DNA from: Prevotella sp.
Lineage (GTDB): Bacteria; Bacteroidota; Bacteroidia; Bacteroidales; Bacteroidaceae
Assembly (NCBI GenBank): GCA_017548605.1
Contig: JAFYZT010000019.1
Location: 1-53,583, forward strand
Reading direction: 5' to 3'
DNA: 53,583 nt
Shown: positions 23,492-31,602 of the stretch, one piece after another
Position numbering within the stretch: the stretch's first letter is position 1
Layout of the letters: each line of letters begins with the position of its first letter
Notes under the pieces: model-generated
Told to the model about the DNA's origin: nothing
The model's input: the letters and a program-made list of their open reading frames with translations, nothing else
Database searches by the model: none
Position numbers and translations under genes: made by a program

Positions 23492-23623
23492 TTGTTTTGT
23501 GCTGTCGGCATTTTCGAATACTTTTGCAGTGTTTGAAGGTGCCGACAACTGTGTTTGGCAGTTTTTATAGCAAGAGGTTTTTTCGTAACACGAAAAACTC
23601 TTGAACACCTGGCGACAGGTGTT
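23492..23623 (+). promoter_or_regulatory. Promoter and hairpin cluster upstream of the mobilization gene (oriT-like)
   Basis: TTG 23497-23499 and TACTTTTG 23519-23526 (19-base spacer) form a promoter. An 8-base inverted repeat, TGTCGGCA (23503-23510) and TGCCGACA (23540-23547), flanks its -7 box. Further on are two hairpins: CAAGAGGTTTTTTCGT with ACGAAAAACTCTTG (23571-23603), and AACACCTG-GCGA-CAGGTGTT (23604-23623, perfect). Inverted repeats just upstream of a mob gene are typical of transfer origins of Bacteroides mobilizable elements. The remainder of 23304-23679 is plain AT-rich sequence. Confidence 0.5.
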
Positions 23624-23679
23624 GAAAACGGAGTACTCGCAGGCTCGCACCTCTATGTTGAATACTTAATGATTTTGAA

Positions 23680-24018
23680 ATGAAGGATAACGACACACCC
23701 AAGAGAATCATGAGGAGAAGGGGAAGACCTCGCAAGTCAACGACCGAAAACTCCCCAACCAGAAAGACCCGTACACTCCGACTCACGGAGGAGGAGGTAA
23801 AACTCATTACCGAAAACGCCAGACGATGCCACAAGAACTTCAGCGAATACTGCCGCCAGGTGCTTATGGGCTACAAGCCCGGCGTGCCCGACCCTCTCAA
23901 AAGGAGGGTGCTAAAGATAACAAAAGAAGCGCTTCTCATGAAGCGCTTCTTTTGTCGTTGGGATACTCGGATAATCGGGTGCGAAATCGTATGCAATCGA
24001 AAACAATTAACTGCGTGA
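23680..24018 (+). pseudogene. Mobilization accessory protein (MobC-like), truncated at an island junction
   Basis: The first about 70 residues read as a plasmid/transposon mobilization protein of the MobC/relaxosome type. A basic N-terminus (RRRGRPRKSTTENSP) is followed by a ribbon-helix-helix-like segment (TRTLRLTEEEVKLITENARR) and the family-like CHKNFSEYCRQVLMGYKP. The reading then runs into the 80-bp island-end repeat at about 23886-23892, and the remaining 40 or so codons are repeat and foreign sequence, not mobilization protein. Full-length relatives are longer and are followed by a relaxase gene, which is missing here. So the gene was cut by recombination at the middle att-like core, and the element has lost its transfer functions. 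The oriT-like hairpins upstream support the assignment. Confidence 0.7.
23892..23971 (+). repeat. 80-bp island-end repeat, middle copy
   Basis: It aligns to 14440-14519 over 80 bases with 6 differences and keeps the terminator hairpin and the core GTTGGGATACTCGGA (23957-23971). Genes on both sides are cut at it: the mobilization gene from the left, a TonB-domain gene from the right. Confidence 0.78.
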
Positions 24019-24152
24019 TTTCCTTGAATTTCTTTCATTTCTTTAGGATAATGCATGTTATGTGCGAGCCATGACATCAGTTCCCCTTGTCCGCCAGGGA
24101 AACTAGCACGTATTTCCGCAATTTGCATATTTGCTTCATCAGATTCGTCTAT
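23972..24152 (-). pseudogene. Truncated TonB C-terminal domain, continuing the frame of the upstream gene past a TAG
   Basis: Directly after the TAG stop (24153-24155) of the 357-residue protein, the same reverse frame continues through DESDEANMQIAEIRASFPGG, QGELMSWLAHNMHYPKEM and KEIQG. This is the beginning of a TonB C-terminal (energy transduction) domain, as in the neighbour at 25253 (HFPEGNGALLHWLSQKIHYP). The similarity ends about 50 codons on, at the middle island junction. Either the upstream gene once carried a C-terminal TonB domain, lost by an amber mutation and a later deletion, or this was a separate tightly spaced gene starting at ATG 24128. Confidence 0.6.
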
Positions 24153-25226
24153 CTAATCCAAATCAGCCAAGGATAGTTCACCTATTTTCTCCATCTTTTT
24201 CAAAGATTTGATATGACCTGTAAGAGAGTCAAACTTTGCATTTAATGTAGAAAACACTATTGTATTGTTACAACAATCATAATCCGCTGTAATTGATAAG
24301 ACAGGTATCACAATTTCTCCTTTTGCAACCAGTCTCCAATGGCCATCTTCTTGTTTGAATATTTCGATAAGCCAACGAGGAACTCCATACCCAATAGGAA
24401 TGAACTTAAAAAACAAGCATGAATGACCAATTGTCATACTCTTTGTATAATAATCTACCATATCACCACACTGCGAATATAATTCATTTTTCATTTGAAG
24501 CGTATCAGCACAAATGGTTTGTTCTATTTCATCTTTGCTTTTCCATTCAATCTCTCTCTTGTATGATTCGTGGACAACCTCATGATCCCAATCTCCATTA
24601 TAGACAGAATCCATCAACTCGTTGACATACTTGACTAGGGCATTCTGCTGTTCGTAAGATTGTGCCTGTAGGTTTCCGATGAAGAATACCCATTTCGTTC
24701 CATCCAATACAGAGTGTTCCTTGTCTTCTGCATTTTGGATTGCATCTGTCCACATCTTTTTCAGTGTCTGTAACTGTTCGTCGGTGATAGAGAGCAAACG
24801 GGTTGTCAAGCGAGGAGCCTCGTATTTGTGGATACGTTTCCGTGGTACCACCTTTCCTCTGTTCTTGCCTACTGTCTTGTATATGGTGGTAGCTTTCCTC
24901 GTGGCATCATGGATGCTTCCCAACACTTTGGTGTAAACGAGGGTGTGGCTGATGGAATCGTATGTCAATGATGATTCGGGAGAGAAATAAGGTACATGAG
25001 TCAGAGGTGATTCGGAATGGGAGGAAGGTATACGAATAACGCCGAACAGAGTATGCTCCGGAACAAGCAACCGAGCCAATTCCTTGTCGTAGAGAGACAA
25101 AGTTAAATCTTTCTGTCGCCATGCAATTGATGCGCTGTCAACACGTGTGAGTCTGTCCTGTGCAAATCCGGATAAAGAGAAAAGGACAATTGCCAAAACG
25201 AAAAAAGGTTTTGAAATCTTATTCAT
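24153..25226 (-). CDS. Exported protein of unknown function (possibly missing a TonB-type C-terminal domain)
   Basis: The product has 357 residues, with signal peptide MNKISKPFFVLAIVLFSLSG cleaved near FAQ (residue 23). No family was recognised. The protein has mixed alpha/beta character; the central stretch SITDEQLQTLKKMWTDAIQN, WVFFIGNLQAQSYEQQ and the C-terminal VPRWLIEIFKQEDGHWRLVA stand out. The stop at 24153-24155 is a TAG in frame with a TonB C-terminal-domain fragment immediately downstream, so the original product may have been longer. It is divergent from the TonB-domain gene at 25253, with only 26 bases between start codons, hinting at a joint function. The gene sits in the short second segment of the island. 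Confidence 0.75.
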   Translation of the reverse strand: MNKISKPFFVLAIVLFSLSGFAQDRLTRVDSASIAWRQKDLTLSLYDKELARLLVPEHTLFGVIRIPSSHSESPLTHVPYFSPESSLTYDSISHTLVYTKVLGSIHDATRKATTIYKTVGKNRGKVVPRKRIHKYEAPRLTTRLLSITDEQLQTLKKMWTDAIQNAEDKEHSVLDGTKWVFFIGNLQAQSYEQQNALVKYVNELMDSVYNGDWDHEVVHESYKREIEWKSKDEIEQTICADTLQMKNELYSQCGDMVDYYTKSMTIGHSCLFFKFIPIGYGVPRWLIEIFKQEDGHWRLVAKGEIVIPVLSITADYDCCNNTIVFSTLNAKFDSLTGHIKSLKKMEKIGELSLADLD

Positions 25227-25252
25227 AAATTCATGTTTTTCTTTTATAACGT

Positions 25253-25741
25253 ATGGTTTATTGGATTTATTACAGGAATAAGAGATTACGATTGGACATC
25301 TTGCTTCTTGTTTTGTTCTGCTCTATGGGAGCAGCAGCGCAAACAGAAGACATAACACGAAGCAACGACCAGCCGTTGTCTCTCCAATCAACGAATGAAA
25401 GAGATTCTAATTCGGGAGGGGAATATATCGGCAAGGTTTATGACGTACTGGATGAAAATCCCCATTTCCCAGAGGGAAACGGCGCTCTTCTTCATTGGTT
25501 GTCACAAAAAATCCATTATCCATCAGGGTGCGCTTGTGTTCAGGGGCGAGTGGTGATATCTTTCTTTGTTGAACCAGATGGCTCTTTAAGCGAAATTGAG
25601 TTAGTGCGAGAAGTTGACCCAACGCTTGACGAAGAGGCTCTCCGTGTAGTAAAAGCCATGCCAAAGTGGATTCCTGCAAAGCAGAATAACAAACCGATAA
25701 GAGCGAAAATGACTATGCCCATCGAATTCAGATTGGAATGA
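25253..25741 (+). CDS. Exported TonB C-terminal-domain protein
   Basis: The product has 162 residues. An N-terminal basic patch and hydrophobic stretch (LDILLLVLFCSMGAAAQ) form a signal sequence or anchor. After a linker, residues about 65-162 are a TonB C-terminal domain: NPHFPEGNGALLHWLSQKI, CVQGRVVISFFVEPDG, VVKAMPKWIPAKQNNKPI, MPIEFRLE. Unlike TonB itself there is no proline-rich spacer, so it is of the short, single-domain type seen often in Bacteroidetes near peptidases and regulators. It may bind an outer-membrane partner or act as a scaffold. Its start codon is 26 bases from that of the divergent gene at 25226, which has remains of the same domain at its own 3' end. Confidence 0.85.
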   Translation: MVYWIYYRNKRLRLDILLLVLFCSMGAAAQTEDITRSNDQPLSLQSTNERDSNSGGEYIGKVYDVLDENPHFPEGNGALLHWLSQKIHYPSGCACVQGRVVISFFVEPDGSLSEIELVREVDPTLDEEALRVVKAMPKWIPAKQNNKPIRAKMTMPIEFRLE

Positions 25742-25786
25742 TAGGTTCTATATAAGTCGGGAAAAAGTCGGGAATTATAGACATGC

Positions 25787-25827
25787 AAAAATCGCCAAGC
25801 ACTGATATTCAGCGACTTGGTGATTTT
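25787..25827 (-). terminator. Terminator after tRNA-Gln
   Basis: On the reverse strand AAATCACCAAG and CTTGGCGATTT form an 11-bp stem with one mismatch, followed by T residues. It differs completely from the hairpin that adjoins the other two core copies. Confidence 0.75.
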
Positions 25828-25831
25828 CTGT

Positions 25832-25847
25832 GTTGGGATACTCGGAC
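25832..25847 (+). repeat. tRNA-Gln 3'-end core (intact att-like copy)
   Basis: GTTGGGATACTCGGAC is the complement of the tRNA-Gln acceptor 3' strand and part of the T-stem. Identical cores lie at 14505-14520 (16 bases) and 23957-23971 (15 bases). Only here is it followed by the rest of the tRNA. Confidence 0.75.
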
Positions 25848-25903
25848 TCGAACCAAGAATGACAGGACCAGAATCTGTAGTGTTACCATTACACCATATC
25901 CCA
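25833..25903 (-). tRNA. tRNA-Gln (CTG anticodon)
   Basis: The reverse strand folds into a cloverleaf: acceptor TGGGATA/TATCCCA with the weak first pair T-A typical of tRNA-Gln, D-stem GTGT/ACAC, anticodon loop TTCTGGT with anticodon CTG, and T-arm CTTGG-TTCGAGT-CCGAG. The anticodon stem closes with an A-C mismatch. CCA is not encoded. Its 3' end is the core repeated at the island junctions. Confidence 0.9.
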
Positions 25904-25932
25904 ATAAAGATACAATTCTCTAATTGCAACTG

Positions 25933-25963
25933 CAAAGGTACGGCGTTTTTCCGAAACTTCCAA
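25933..25963 (-). promoter_or_regulatory. Promoter of tRNA-Gln
   Basis: On the reverse strand TTG (25961-25963) and TACCTTTG (25933-25940) are 20 bases apart; the tRNA starts 30 bases downstream. Confidence 0.65.
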
Positions 25964-26044
25964 ACAATTTCCCTTTTTTTTCTAAAAAAAATGTAATTCA
26001 GAACTATTTTACGGTTGTTTTCATGAAAATACCATAAATATGAG

Positions 26045-26052
26045 TAACTTTG
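26045..26052 (+). promoter_or_regulatory. -7 box of rsfS
   Basis: TAACTTTG, 25 bases before the rsfS ATG. The nearest TTG is 27 bases upstream, longer than usual. Confidence 0.5.
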
Positions 26053-26077
26053 CAATTCAAAAACACATTATCATTGA

Positions 26078-26437
26078 ATGGATCCAACAAAGAAATTAGT
26101 ACGTTACATCATCAAGGGAATACAAGAGAAAAAAGGTAGCGGCATCGTCGTAGCCGACCTGAGTAAGATAGACGGCACCATCTGTCGCTATTTCGTTATC
26201 TGTCAAGGCAATTCACCCATGCAGGTGGAAGCTATTACCGAGTCAGTGAGCGACACTGTACGAGAAAAACTGAACGAGAAACCTCTGCGCACGGTGGGTC
26301 AGGAGAATGCCCTGTGGGTGGCCATGGATTATGTGGACGTGATGGTTCACGTGTTCGTACCCGACATGCGCGAATACTATAACCTGGAAAACCTGTGGCA
26401 GGATGCCAAACTGACCAAAGTGGAAGACATTGATTAA
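26078..26437 (+). CDS. rsfS: Ribosome silencing factor RsfS (Iojap family)
   Basis: This 119-residue protein matches RsfS, which binds L14 on the 50S subunit and blocks subunit joining in starvation. Family motifs are in order: IIKGIQEKKGSGIVVADLS, ICRYFVICQGNSPMQVEAI, ALWVAMDYVDVMVHVFVPDM and REYYNLENLWQDA. No signal peptide. It lies upstream of ftsH with a 78-base spacer made almost wholly of GGTAAAA-type repeats. An rsfS-ftsH-cdsA order is, as far as I know, usual in Bacteroidetes, so the three are probably one operon. Confidence 0.95.
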   Translation: MDPTKKLVRYIIKGIQEKKGSGIVVADLSKIDGTICRYFVICQGNSPMQVEAITESVSDTVREKLNEKPLRTVGQENALWVAMDYVDVMVHVFVPDMREYYNLENLWQDAKLTKVEDID

Positions 26438-26508
26438 GGGTAAAAGGGTAAAAAGGTAAAAAGGTAAAAAGGTAAAAAATTGAAAGGGTGAAAGGGTAAA
26501 AAATCAAA
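26437..26508 (+). repeat. GGTAAAA-type tandem repeat between rsfS and ftsH
   Basis: About eight units of 7-8 bases (GGGTAAAA, AGGTAAAA and variants) fill the spacer and begin at the rsfS stop codon. Confidence 0.8.
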
Positions 26509-26515
26509 TAGAGAT

Positions 26516-28570
26516 ATGGACAACAACAATAACAAGAATAATAACAAGCCCAAGATGCCGAAGTTCAACGTGACATGGATATATATCCTGTTCGGACTTG
26601 GTTTGCTTGCTTTCTATTTCTCCTCCGACGAGGCCTCTGCCGATGGCGTAGGCCGCGATGCCACCTATGCGGACTTCAAGGCATGGGTTGACAAGGGATG
26701 GGCCACGGAGATTGTAGCCAACACCGACGAGAAAACCCTGAAGATGTATGTCGCCCCCGAGCATATCCGCGACGTGTTCCACGCCGACACCAAGCAGGTG
26801 GGCACCAAGCCCTACCTGAACGTCGAATTCGGCAGCGTTGACAAGTTGGAAGAGTTTATTGACAATGCACGTAACAGCGGGAAGTTCACTGGAAAGTTCA
26901 GTTATGAGAACAAGAAAGGCAACGACTTCGTGAACCTCCTCATCAACCTGGCACCCCTGCTCTTCTTTATCTTCATTTGGCTGTTCCTCATGCGTCGCAT
27001 GGGCGGCGGCGGTGGCGGCGGTGGCGGCGTGTTCAGCGTCGGCAAGAGCAAAGCCCGCATGTATGAGAAAGGCAACGACCTGGGCATCACGTTCAAGGAT
27101 GTGGCCGGTCAGGAAGGTGCCAAACAAGAGGTACAGGAGATAGTAGAATTTCTGAAAAACCCCAAGAAATATACTGACTTGGGTGGCAAGATACCCAAGG
27201 GAGCGTTGTTGGTCGGTCCTCCGGGAACGGGTAAGACGCTCTTGGCAAAGGCTGTGGCCGGTGAGGCCGGCGTGCCCTTCTTCTCAATGAGCGGTAGCGA
27301 CTTCGTGGAGATGTTCGTGGGCGTGGGTGCCAGTCGTGTGCGCGACCTGTTCCGCCAGGCCAAGGAGAAATCGCCGTGCATCATCTTCATCGACGAGATT
27401 GATGCCGTGGGCCGTGCCCGTTCAAAGAATCCCGCCATGGGCGGCAACGACGAGCGTGAGAACACGCTCAATGCGCTGCTTACCGAGATGGACGGTTTCG
27501 GTACCAACAGCGGTGTGATCATCCTCGCCGCCACGAACCGTGCCGACATGCTCGACAAAGCATTGTTACGCGCCGGTCGTTTCGACCGACAAATCAATGT
27601 TGACCTGCCCGACCTGAACGAGCGCAAGGATATCTTCCTGGTTCACCTGAAACCCGTGAAGATTGACGACAGTGTGGACATCGACCTGCTGGCTCGTCAG
27701 ACACCTGGTTTCTCGGGTGCCGACATTGCCAACGTTTGCAACGAGGCAGCACTTATCGCTGCCCGTCGTGATGCCAAGGCTGTGGGCAAGCAGGATTTCC
27801 TGGATGCCGTGGACCGTATCATCGGCGGCTTGGAGAAGAAGACGAAGGTGATGACCGCCCAGGAGAAACGGGCCATCGCCCTGCACGAAGCAGGACATGC
27901 CACCATCTCATGGTTCTGCGAACATGCCGCTCCGTTGGTGAAGGTGACCATCGTGCCCCGTGGCCGTGCCCTCGGTGCAGCCTGGTACCTGCCTGAGGAG
28001 CGACAGATTACCACCAAGGAGGAGATGCTTGACGAGATGTGCTCACTCCTGGGAGGACGTGCCGCCGAAGAGCTGTTTACCGGACATATCTCCACGGGAG
28101 CCATCAACGACCTGGAGCGTGCCACAAAGAGTGCTTACAGCATGATTGCCTATGCCGGCATGAGCGAGAAACTGCCCAACATCAGCTATTACAACAACCA
28201 GGAATACCAGTTCCAGCGTCCTTATAGCGAGACCACTGCCAAGGTGATTGACGACGAGGTGCTGGAGATGATTAATCAGCAGTACGAACGTGCCAAGGCA
28301 CTGTTGCTGGAGCACCACGAAGGGCACAACGCCCTGGCCGAGATGCTCATACGCCGCGAGGTGATTTTCGCCGACGACCTGGAGAAAATCTTCGGCAAAC
28401 GCCCCTGGGTGAGTCGTTCTCAGGAAATCATGGCCATGGAAGAGGCAGAAGGGCCCAAGCCCCCCGCCTATGAGCCTGATACTACCGACGGTCCCGTAGA
28501 GGGAGACAGCGACACCACGACGACCACAGGAGATGACTTAGTATCCACCTCAGACAAGGAAAAAGCATGA
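26516..28570 (+). CDS. ftsH: ATP-dependent zinc metalloprotease FtsH
   Basis: This 684-residue protein is a membrane-bound AAA+ protease that degrades misfolded and short-lived membrane and regulatory proteins. An N-terminal Asn/Lys-rich tail is followed by a transmembrane helix (about 20-36), a periplasmic domain, and a second helix (about 140-158). A run of seven or more glycines then leads to the AAA domain: Walker A GPPGTGKT (234-241), Walker B IIFIDEID, second region of homology [20 protein letters not shown]. The zinc site is HEAGH at 457-461. The C-terminus is an acidic Asp/Thr tail. It overlaps cdsA by four bases (ATGA), so the two are translationally coupled. Length is normal for Bacteroidetes FtsH. 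Confidence 0.97.
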   Translation: MDNNNNKNNNKPKMPKFNVTWIYILFGLGLLAFYFSSDEASADGVGRDATYADFKAWVDKGWATEIVANTDEKTLKMYVAPEHIRDVFHADTKQVGTKPYLNVEFGSVDKLEEFIDNARNSGKFTGKFSYENKKGNDFVNLLINLAPLLFFIFIWLFLMRRMGGGGGGGGGVFSVGKSKARMYEKGNDLGITFKDVAGQEGAKQEVQEIVEFLKNPKKYTDLGGKIPKGALLVGPPGTGKTLLAKAVAGEAGVPFFSMSGSDFVEMFVGVGASRVRDLFRQAKEKSPCIIFIDEIDAVGRARSKNPAMGGNDERENTLNALLTEMDGFGTNSGVIILAATNRADMLDKALLRAGRFDRQINVDLPDLNERKDIFLVHLKPVKIDDSVDIDLLARQTPGFSGADIANVCNEAALIAARRDAKAVGKQDFLDAVDRIIGGLEKKTKVMTAQEKRAIALHEAGHATISWFCEHAAPLVKVTIVPRGRALGAAWYLPEERQITTKEEMLDEMCSLLGGRAAEELFTGHISTGAINDLERATKSAYSMIAYAGMSEKLPNISYYNNQEYQFQRPYSETTAKVIDDEVLEMINQQYERAKALLLEHHEGHNALAEMLIRREVIFADDLEKIFGKRPWVSRSQEIMAMEEAEGPKPPAYEPDTTDGPVEGDSDTTTTTGDDLVSTSDKEKA

Positions 28571-29421
28571 GCGGCAAAATGAAGAACCTCATCGTCAGGA
28601 CCATCACGGGTGTACTGTTCGTATCAGCCATCGTCGTCTGTTTCCTTAAGCCCACGGCGATGATATTCCTATTCGCACTGATTACGGGACTCACCACGTG
28701 GGAGTTCACGGGATTGGTGAACGAGCGTGAAGATGTGAACACCAACCGTTTCCTGTGCACTGCCGCCGGCGTGTATTTCTTCCTGGCCGTAGCAGGCTAC
28801 TGCACCGGTATGACACCCGCCACGGTGTTCATTCCCTACATGCTCACCATCATCTACCTTATCGTTTCTGAGCTGTTCCTGCAACAGCCCGACCCCATCC
28901 ACGACTGGGCCTACAGCATGCTCAGTCAGATGTATATCGCCCTACCCTTCGCCACCATCAATATGCTGGCTTTCCAGACAGCCCCCGACGGTCAGGTGAC
29001 CTATAACTACCTGTTACCCTTGAGCGTGTTTATCTTCCTCTGGGTGAACGACACGGGGGCCTACTGCTGCGGCTCTCTGTTGGGCAAACACAAACTGTTT
29101 CCCCGTGTGTCACCGAGCAAGAGTTGGGAAGGGAGCATCGGCGGTGCCATATTCGTATTGGTTGCAGCGGCTCTCATCGGTGGTATCTTCGCCCCTGAGG
29201 GCGGTGGACTGTCTATCTTGGTATGGATGGGTCTTGGTCTCGTCGTCGTGGTCTTCGGAACCCTCGGCGACCTGGTGGAGTCGCTTATGAAGCGTACCCT
29301 CGGCATCAAGGACAGTGGCAATATATTACCAGGCCACGGAGGTATGCTCGACAGGTTCGACTCGTCGCTGATGGCCATTCCCGCCGCCGTGGTGTATCTG
29401 TATACACTGACGATTGTATAA
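28567..29421 (+). CDS. cdsA: Phosphatidate cytidylyltransferase
   Basis: The 284-residue polytopic membrane protein makes CDP-diacylglycerol from phosphatidate and CTP, the entry to phospholipid synthesis. The C-terminal CDS signature is complete: SPSKSWEGSIGG (about 180-191), GDLVESLMKRTLGIKDSG and LPGHGGMLDRFDS, which carry the Asp residues that bind metal. About eight hydrophobic segments are visible. The start codon overlaps the ftsH stop (ATGA at 28567-28570). A palindromic intergenic repeat begins at its stop codon. Confidence 0.95.
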   Translation: MSGKMKNLIVRTITGVLFVSAIVVCFLKPTAMIFLFALITGLTTWEFTGLVNEREDVNTNRFLCTAAGVYFFLAVAGYCTGMTPATVFIPYMLTIIYLIVSELFLQQPDPIHDWAYSMLSQMYIALPFATINMLAFQTAPDGQVTYNYLLPLSVFIFLWVNDTGAYCCGSLLGKHKLFPRVSPSKSWEGSIGGAIFVLVAAALIGGIFAPEGGGLSILVWMGLGLVVVVFGTLGDLVESLMKRTLGIKDSGNILPGHGGMLDRFDSSLMAIPAAVVYLYTLTIV

Positions 29422-29452
29422 GACCCACCCCGGCCCTCCCAAAGGGAGGGGG
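29422..29452 (+). repeat. Dispersed palindromic repeat after cdsA
   Basis: GACCCACCCCGG followed by CCCTCCCAAAGGGAGGG begins at the base after the cdsA stop; short GGGGTGA-type units follow to about 29480. Confidence 0.8.
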
Positions 29453-29552
29453 TTGAGGGGAGGGGGTGAGGGGTGAGAGATTACCCTTCAGTCCTGTGCG
29501 ATAACGAAACAATGAAGGCTGAAGGCCTCAAAGCGATAATAATTACACTTTA

Positions 29553-30641
29553 ATGAAACCGTTCTTCATGTTTTTCTTCATATTACTGTCAGTTGCATTG
29601 ACCTATGTAGGATGGCACATCTGGTATGTGCTGCCTCTGTCGAAAGGCATGAAGTGGAGTATTATCGGACTGTTGGCAGTCTGTTTCGCCTGTCTGTTCC
29701 TTAACTTCGGAAGGATTCCCGACCGTGTGCCCTTATGGTTGGGCAGCACTATCTATAATGTCGGCTGCTCCTCGCTCATCATCCTACTCTACTTGTTCAT
29801 GACCTTTCTGGTGCTCGACCTCGGCAGGTTGGTGCGCCTCGTTCCCAAGGCATGGCTGCACGACAATGGCATCACGAGCATCAGCATCCTCGTATTGATG
29901 GTGGGTGTGTTTGTTTATGGCTACCTGCATTATCAGCACAAGGAGCGCGAAGAGGTGACTTTGACCTCCCCTAAGGTGGTGAATGGAAAGAAAAAACTGG
30001 TGATGGTGAGCGATCTGCACCTGGGGTACCACAACCGCCGTGCCGCTTTAGAGCGATGGGTGGAACTGCTCAATGCCGAGAAAGCCGATGCCGTGCTCAT
30101 CGCCGGCGACATCATCGATATGAGTATGCGCCCGCTGGAGGAGGAGAAAATGGCCGAGGTGTTCCACCAGCTGAACGCCCCCGTCTATGCCTGTCTGGGC
30201 AACCATGAGTATTTCAGTGGTGAGCCCCGCGCCCGCCAGTTCTACAAAGAGGCAGGCATCCACCTGTTGCGCGACACCGCCGTGGTGGTGGACGACCTCT
30301 GCATCATCGGACGTGACGACCGCCAAAACCATCACCGTAAGTCGCTGGCCGACATCATGCGCAATATAGACAAGAGCAAATATACCATCGTGCTCGACCA
30401 CCAACCCCATCATCTCGAAGAGGCTGAGGAGCAGGGTATTGATTTCCAATTCAGCGGTCATACCCACCGTGGTCAGATATGGCCCATCTCGTGGATAACC
30501 GATGCCATCTACGAATGCTCATTCGGCCCGTGGCAGCGTGGCAACACCCGTTACTACGTGAGCAGCGGTCTGGGACTCTGGGGAGGCCAATTCCGCATTG
30601 GCACCCAGTCCGAATATGTGGTTGTAACAGTCGGAGAGTGA
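29553..30641 (+). CDS. Membrane-anchored calcineurin-like metallophosphoesterase
   Basis: The product has 362 residues. Four hydrophobic segments fill the first about 125 residues, followed by a metallophosphoesterase domain (about 148-355). Its motifs are in order: SDLHLGY, GDIID, LGNHEYF, DHQPHH and SGHTHRGQ. This resembles the YkuE/YpbG type, which often acts on phospholipid head groups, but the substrate cannot be set from sequence. The active domain is predicted to lie on one side of the inner membrane, held by the N-terminal helices. Its stop shares one base with the ATG of the AEC transporter gene (30641), so the two are translationally coupled. Confidence 0.9.
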   Translation: MKPFFMFFFILLSVALTYVGWHIWYVLPLSKGMKWSIIGLLAVCFACLFLNFGRIPDRVPLWLGSTIYNVGCSSLIILLYLFMTFLVLDLGRLVRLVPKAWLHDNGITSISILVLMVGVFVYGYLHYQHKEREEVTLTSPKVVNGKKKLVMVSDLHLGYHNRRAALERWVELLNAEKADAVLIAGDIIDMSMRPLEEEKMAEVFHQLNAPVYACLGNHEYFSGEPRARQFYKEAGIHLLRDTAVVVDDLCIIGRDDRQNHHRKSLADIMRNIDKSKYTIVLDHQPHHLEEAEEQGIDFQFSGHTHRGQIWPISWITDAIYECSFGPWQRGNTRYYVSSGLGLWGGQFRIGTQSEYVVVTVGE

Positions 30642-31555
30642 TGTTGGAGAATATCGAAATCATGGTCATCCTACTGCTTATCGTCGTCGTGGGTTACGTC
30701 GCGGGTAAGCGAGGGTATCTTGATGAGGCTTTCAACAAACGTCTCTCGTTGGTCATTATCGACATTACCTGTCCCGCACTTATCCTCTCCTCGGTGATGG
30801 GCGACCGACTGCCCGACAGCGCACTCATACTACCTTTACTCTGCGTGGGCACACTCACCTATCTCACGCTCATCCCTCTCTCCTTCCTGCTGCCCCGACT
30901 CATCACTACCGACCGCTCTACATGGGGCATCCATGGCTTCTGCATCACCTACGGCAATGTGGGGTTTATCGGCTATCCCATCGTGGCATCGCTCTTCGGT
31001 CATGAGGCTGTATTCTACGCTGCGCTACTGAACGTGCCCAACACGCTGTCGGTCTTTGTCCATGGCTCCTATCTTATCAACAGCGGCCATGACAGCAAGG
31101 CGTTTCACCCGAAGATACTCTATTCCACGCCGATGCTGGCTGCCTATATTGCCATCCTCATCGTGGCTTTCGGATGGACAGGCATTCCCAAGGTAGTGAG
31201 TCAGCCCCTCTCGCTCATCGGTGCCATCACCATTCCTGCCGCCCTGATGGTCATCGGCTCGTCGATGTCACGACTGTCCATCCGTCAGATACTTGGATGG
31301 AAAAGCGTGTATATCGTCTCCTTACTACGTCTGGGTGCCGTACCCCTTGCCATGTATGGGTTGTTTACGTTGCTGGGCTTCGACCCCTTTGTAGTGAATA
31401 TCAACACCGTCATCATCGCCATGCCCGTCGCCACCTACGGCACCATCCTCTGCCTACGATACAACCGCGACGTGACGCTCATGACCGAGACCACCTTTAT
31501 CACCACCATACTCTCCGTACTCACTATCCCTTTGATTACGTTGTTGTTTGGTTGA
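30641..31555 (+). CDS. AEC (auxin efflux carrier) family transporter
   Basis: The 304-residue membrane protein has about ten hydrophobic segments in the two-fold 5+5 pattern of the AEC/BART family. Family-like stretches are VGYVAGKRGYLDEAFNKRLS, ITYGNVGFIGYPIVASLFG, with the conserved NxGFIGYP-type core, and IAMPVATYGTILCLRYNRD. Bacterial members export malate, other organic acids or related compounds; the substrate here is unknown. The ATG at 30641 overlaps the preceding stop; the frame is open farther upstream but those codons are antisense-like sequence inside the phosphoesterase gene. Confidence 0.9.
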   Translation: MLENIEIMVILLLIVVVGYVAGKRGYLDEAFNKRLSLVIIDITCPALILSSVMGDRLPDSALILPLLCVGTLTYLTLIPLSFLLPRLITTDRSTWGIHGFCITYGNVGFIGYPIVASLFGHEAVFYAALLNVPNTLSVFVHGSYLINSGHDSKAFHPKILYSTPMLAAYIAILIVAFGWTGIPKVVSQPLSLIGAITIPAALMVIGSSMSRLSIRQILGWKSVYIVSLLRLGAVPLAMYGLFTLLGFDPFVVNINTVIIAMPVATYGTILCLRYNRDVTLMTETTFITTILSVLTIPLITLLFG

Positions 31556-31602
31556 TGAAAGCAAAAAAAGGATATTCGTATAATCTATAACTAATTAAAC
31601 CT

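Larger units (their letters stand above)
14505..25847. mobile_element. tRNA-Gln-linked composite genomic island
   Basis: Three copies of the 15-16-base tRNA-Gln 3'-end core (14505, 23957, 25832) divide this region into a 9.5-kb segment and a 1.9-kb segment. The first segment has a tyrosine integrase next to the left core, an AlbA-type regulator, a TGTGGCA iteron-like array, a TPR regulator, a BspA/FSMP surface protein and a mobilization gene cut off at the middle core. The second has TonB-domain proteins, one of them cut at the same core. Genes at 14.8-18 kb look more AT-rich than the flanking core genes. This fits stacked integrations at one tRNA gene, now partly decayed. No relaxase or conjugation genes are present. 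Confidence 0.68.
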
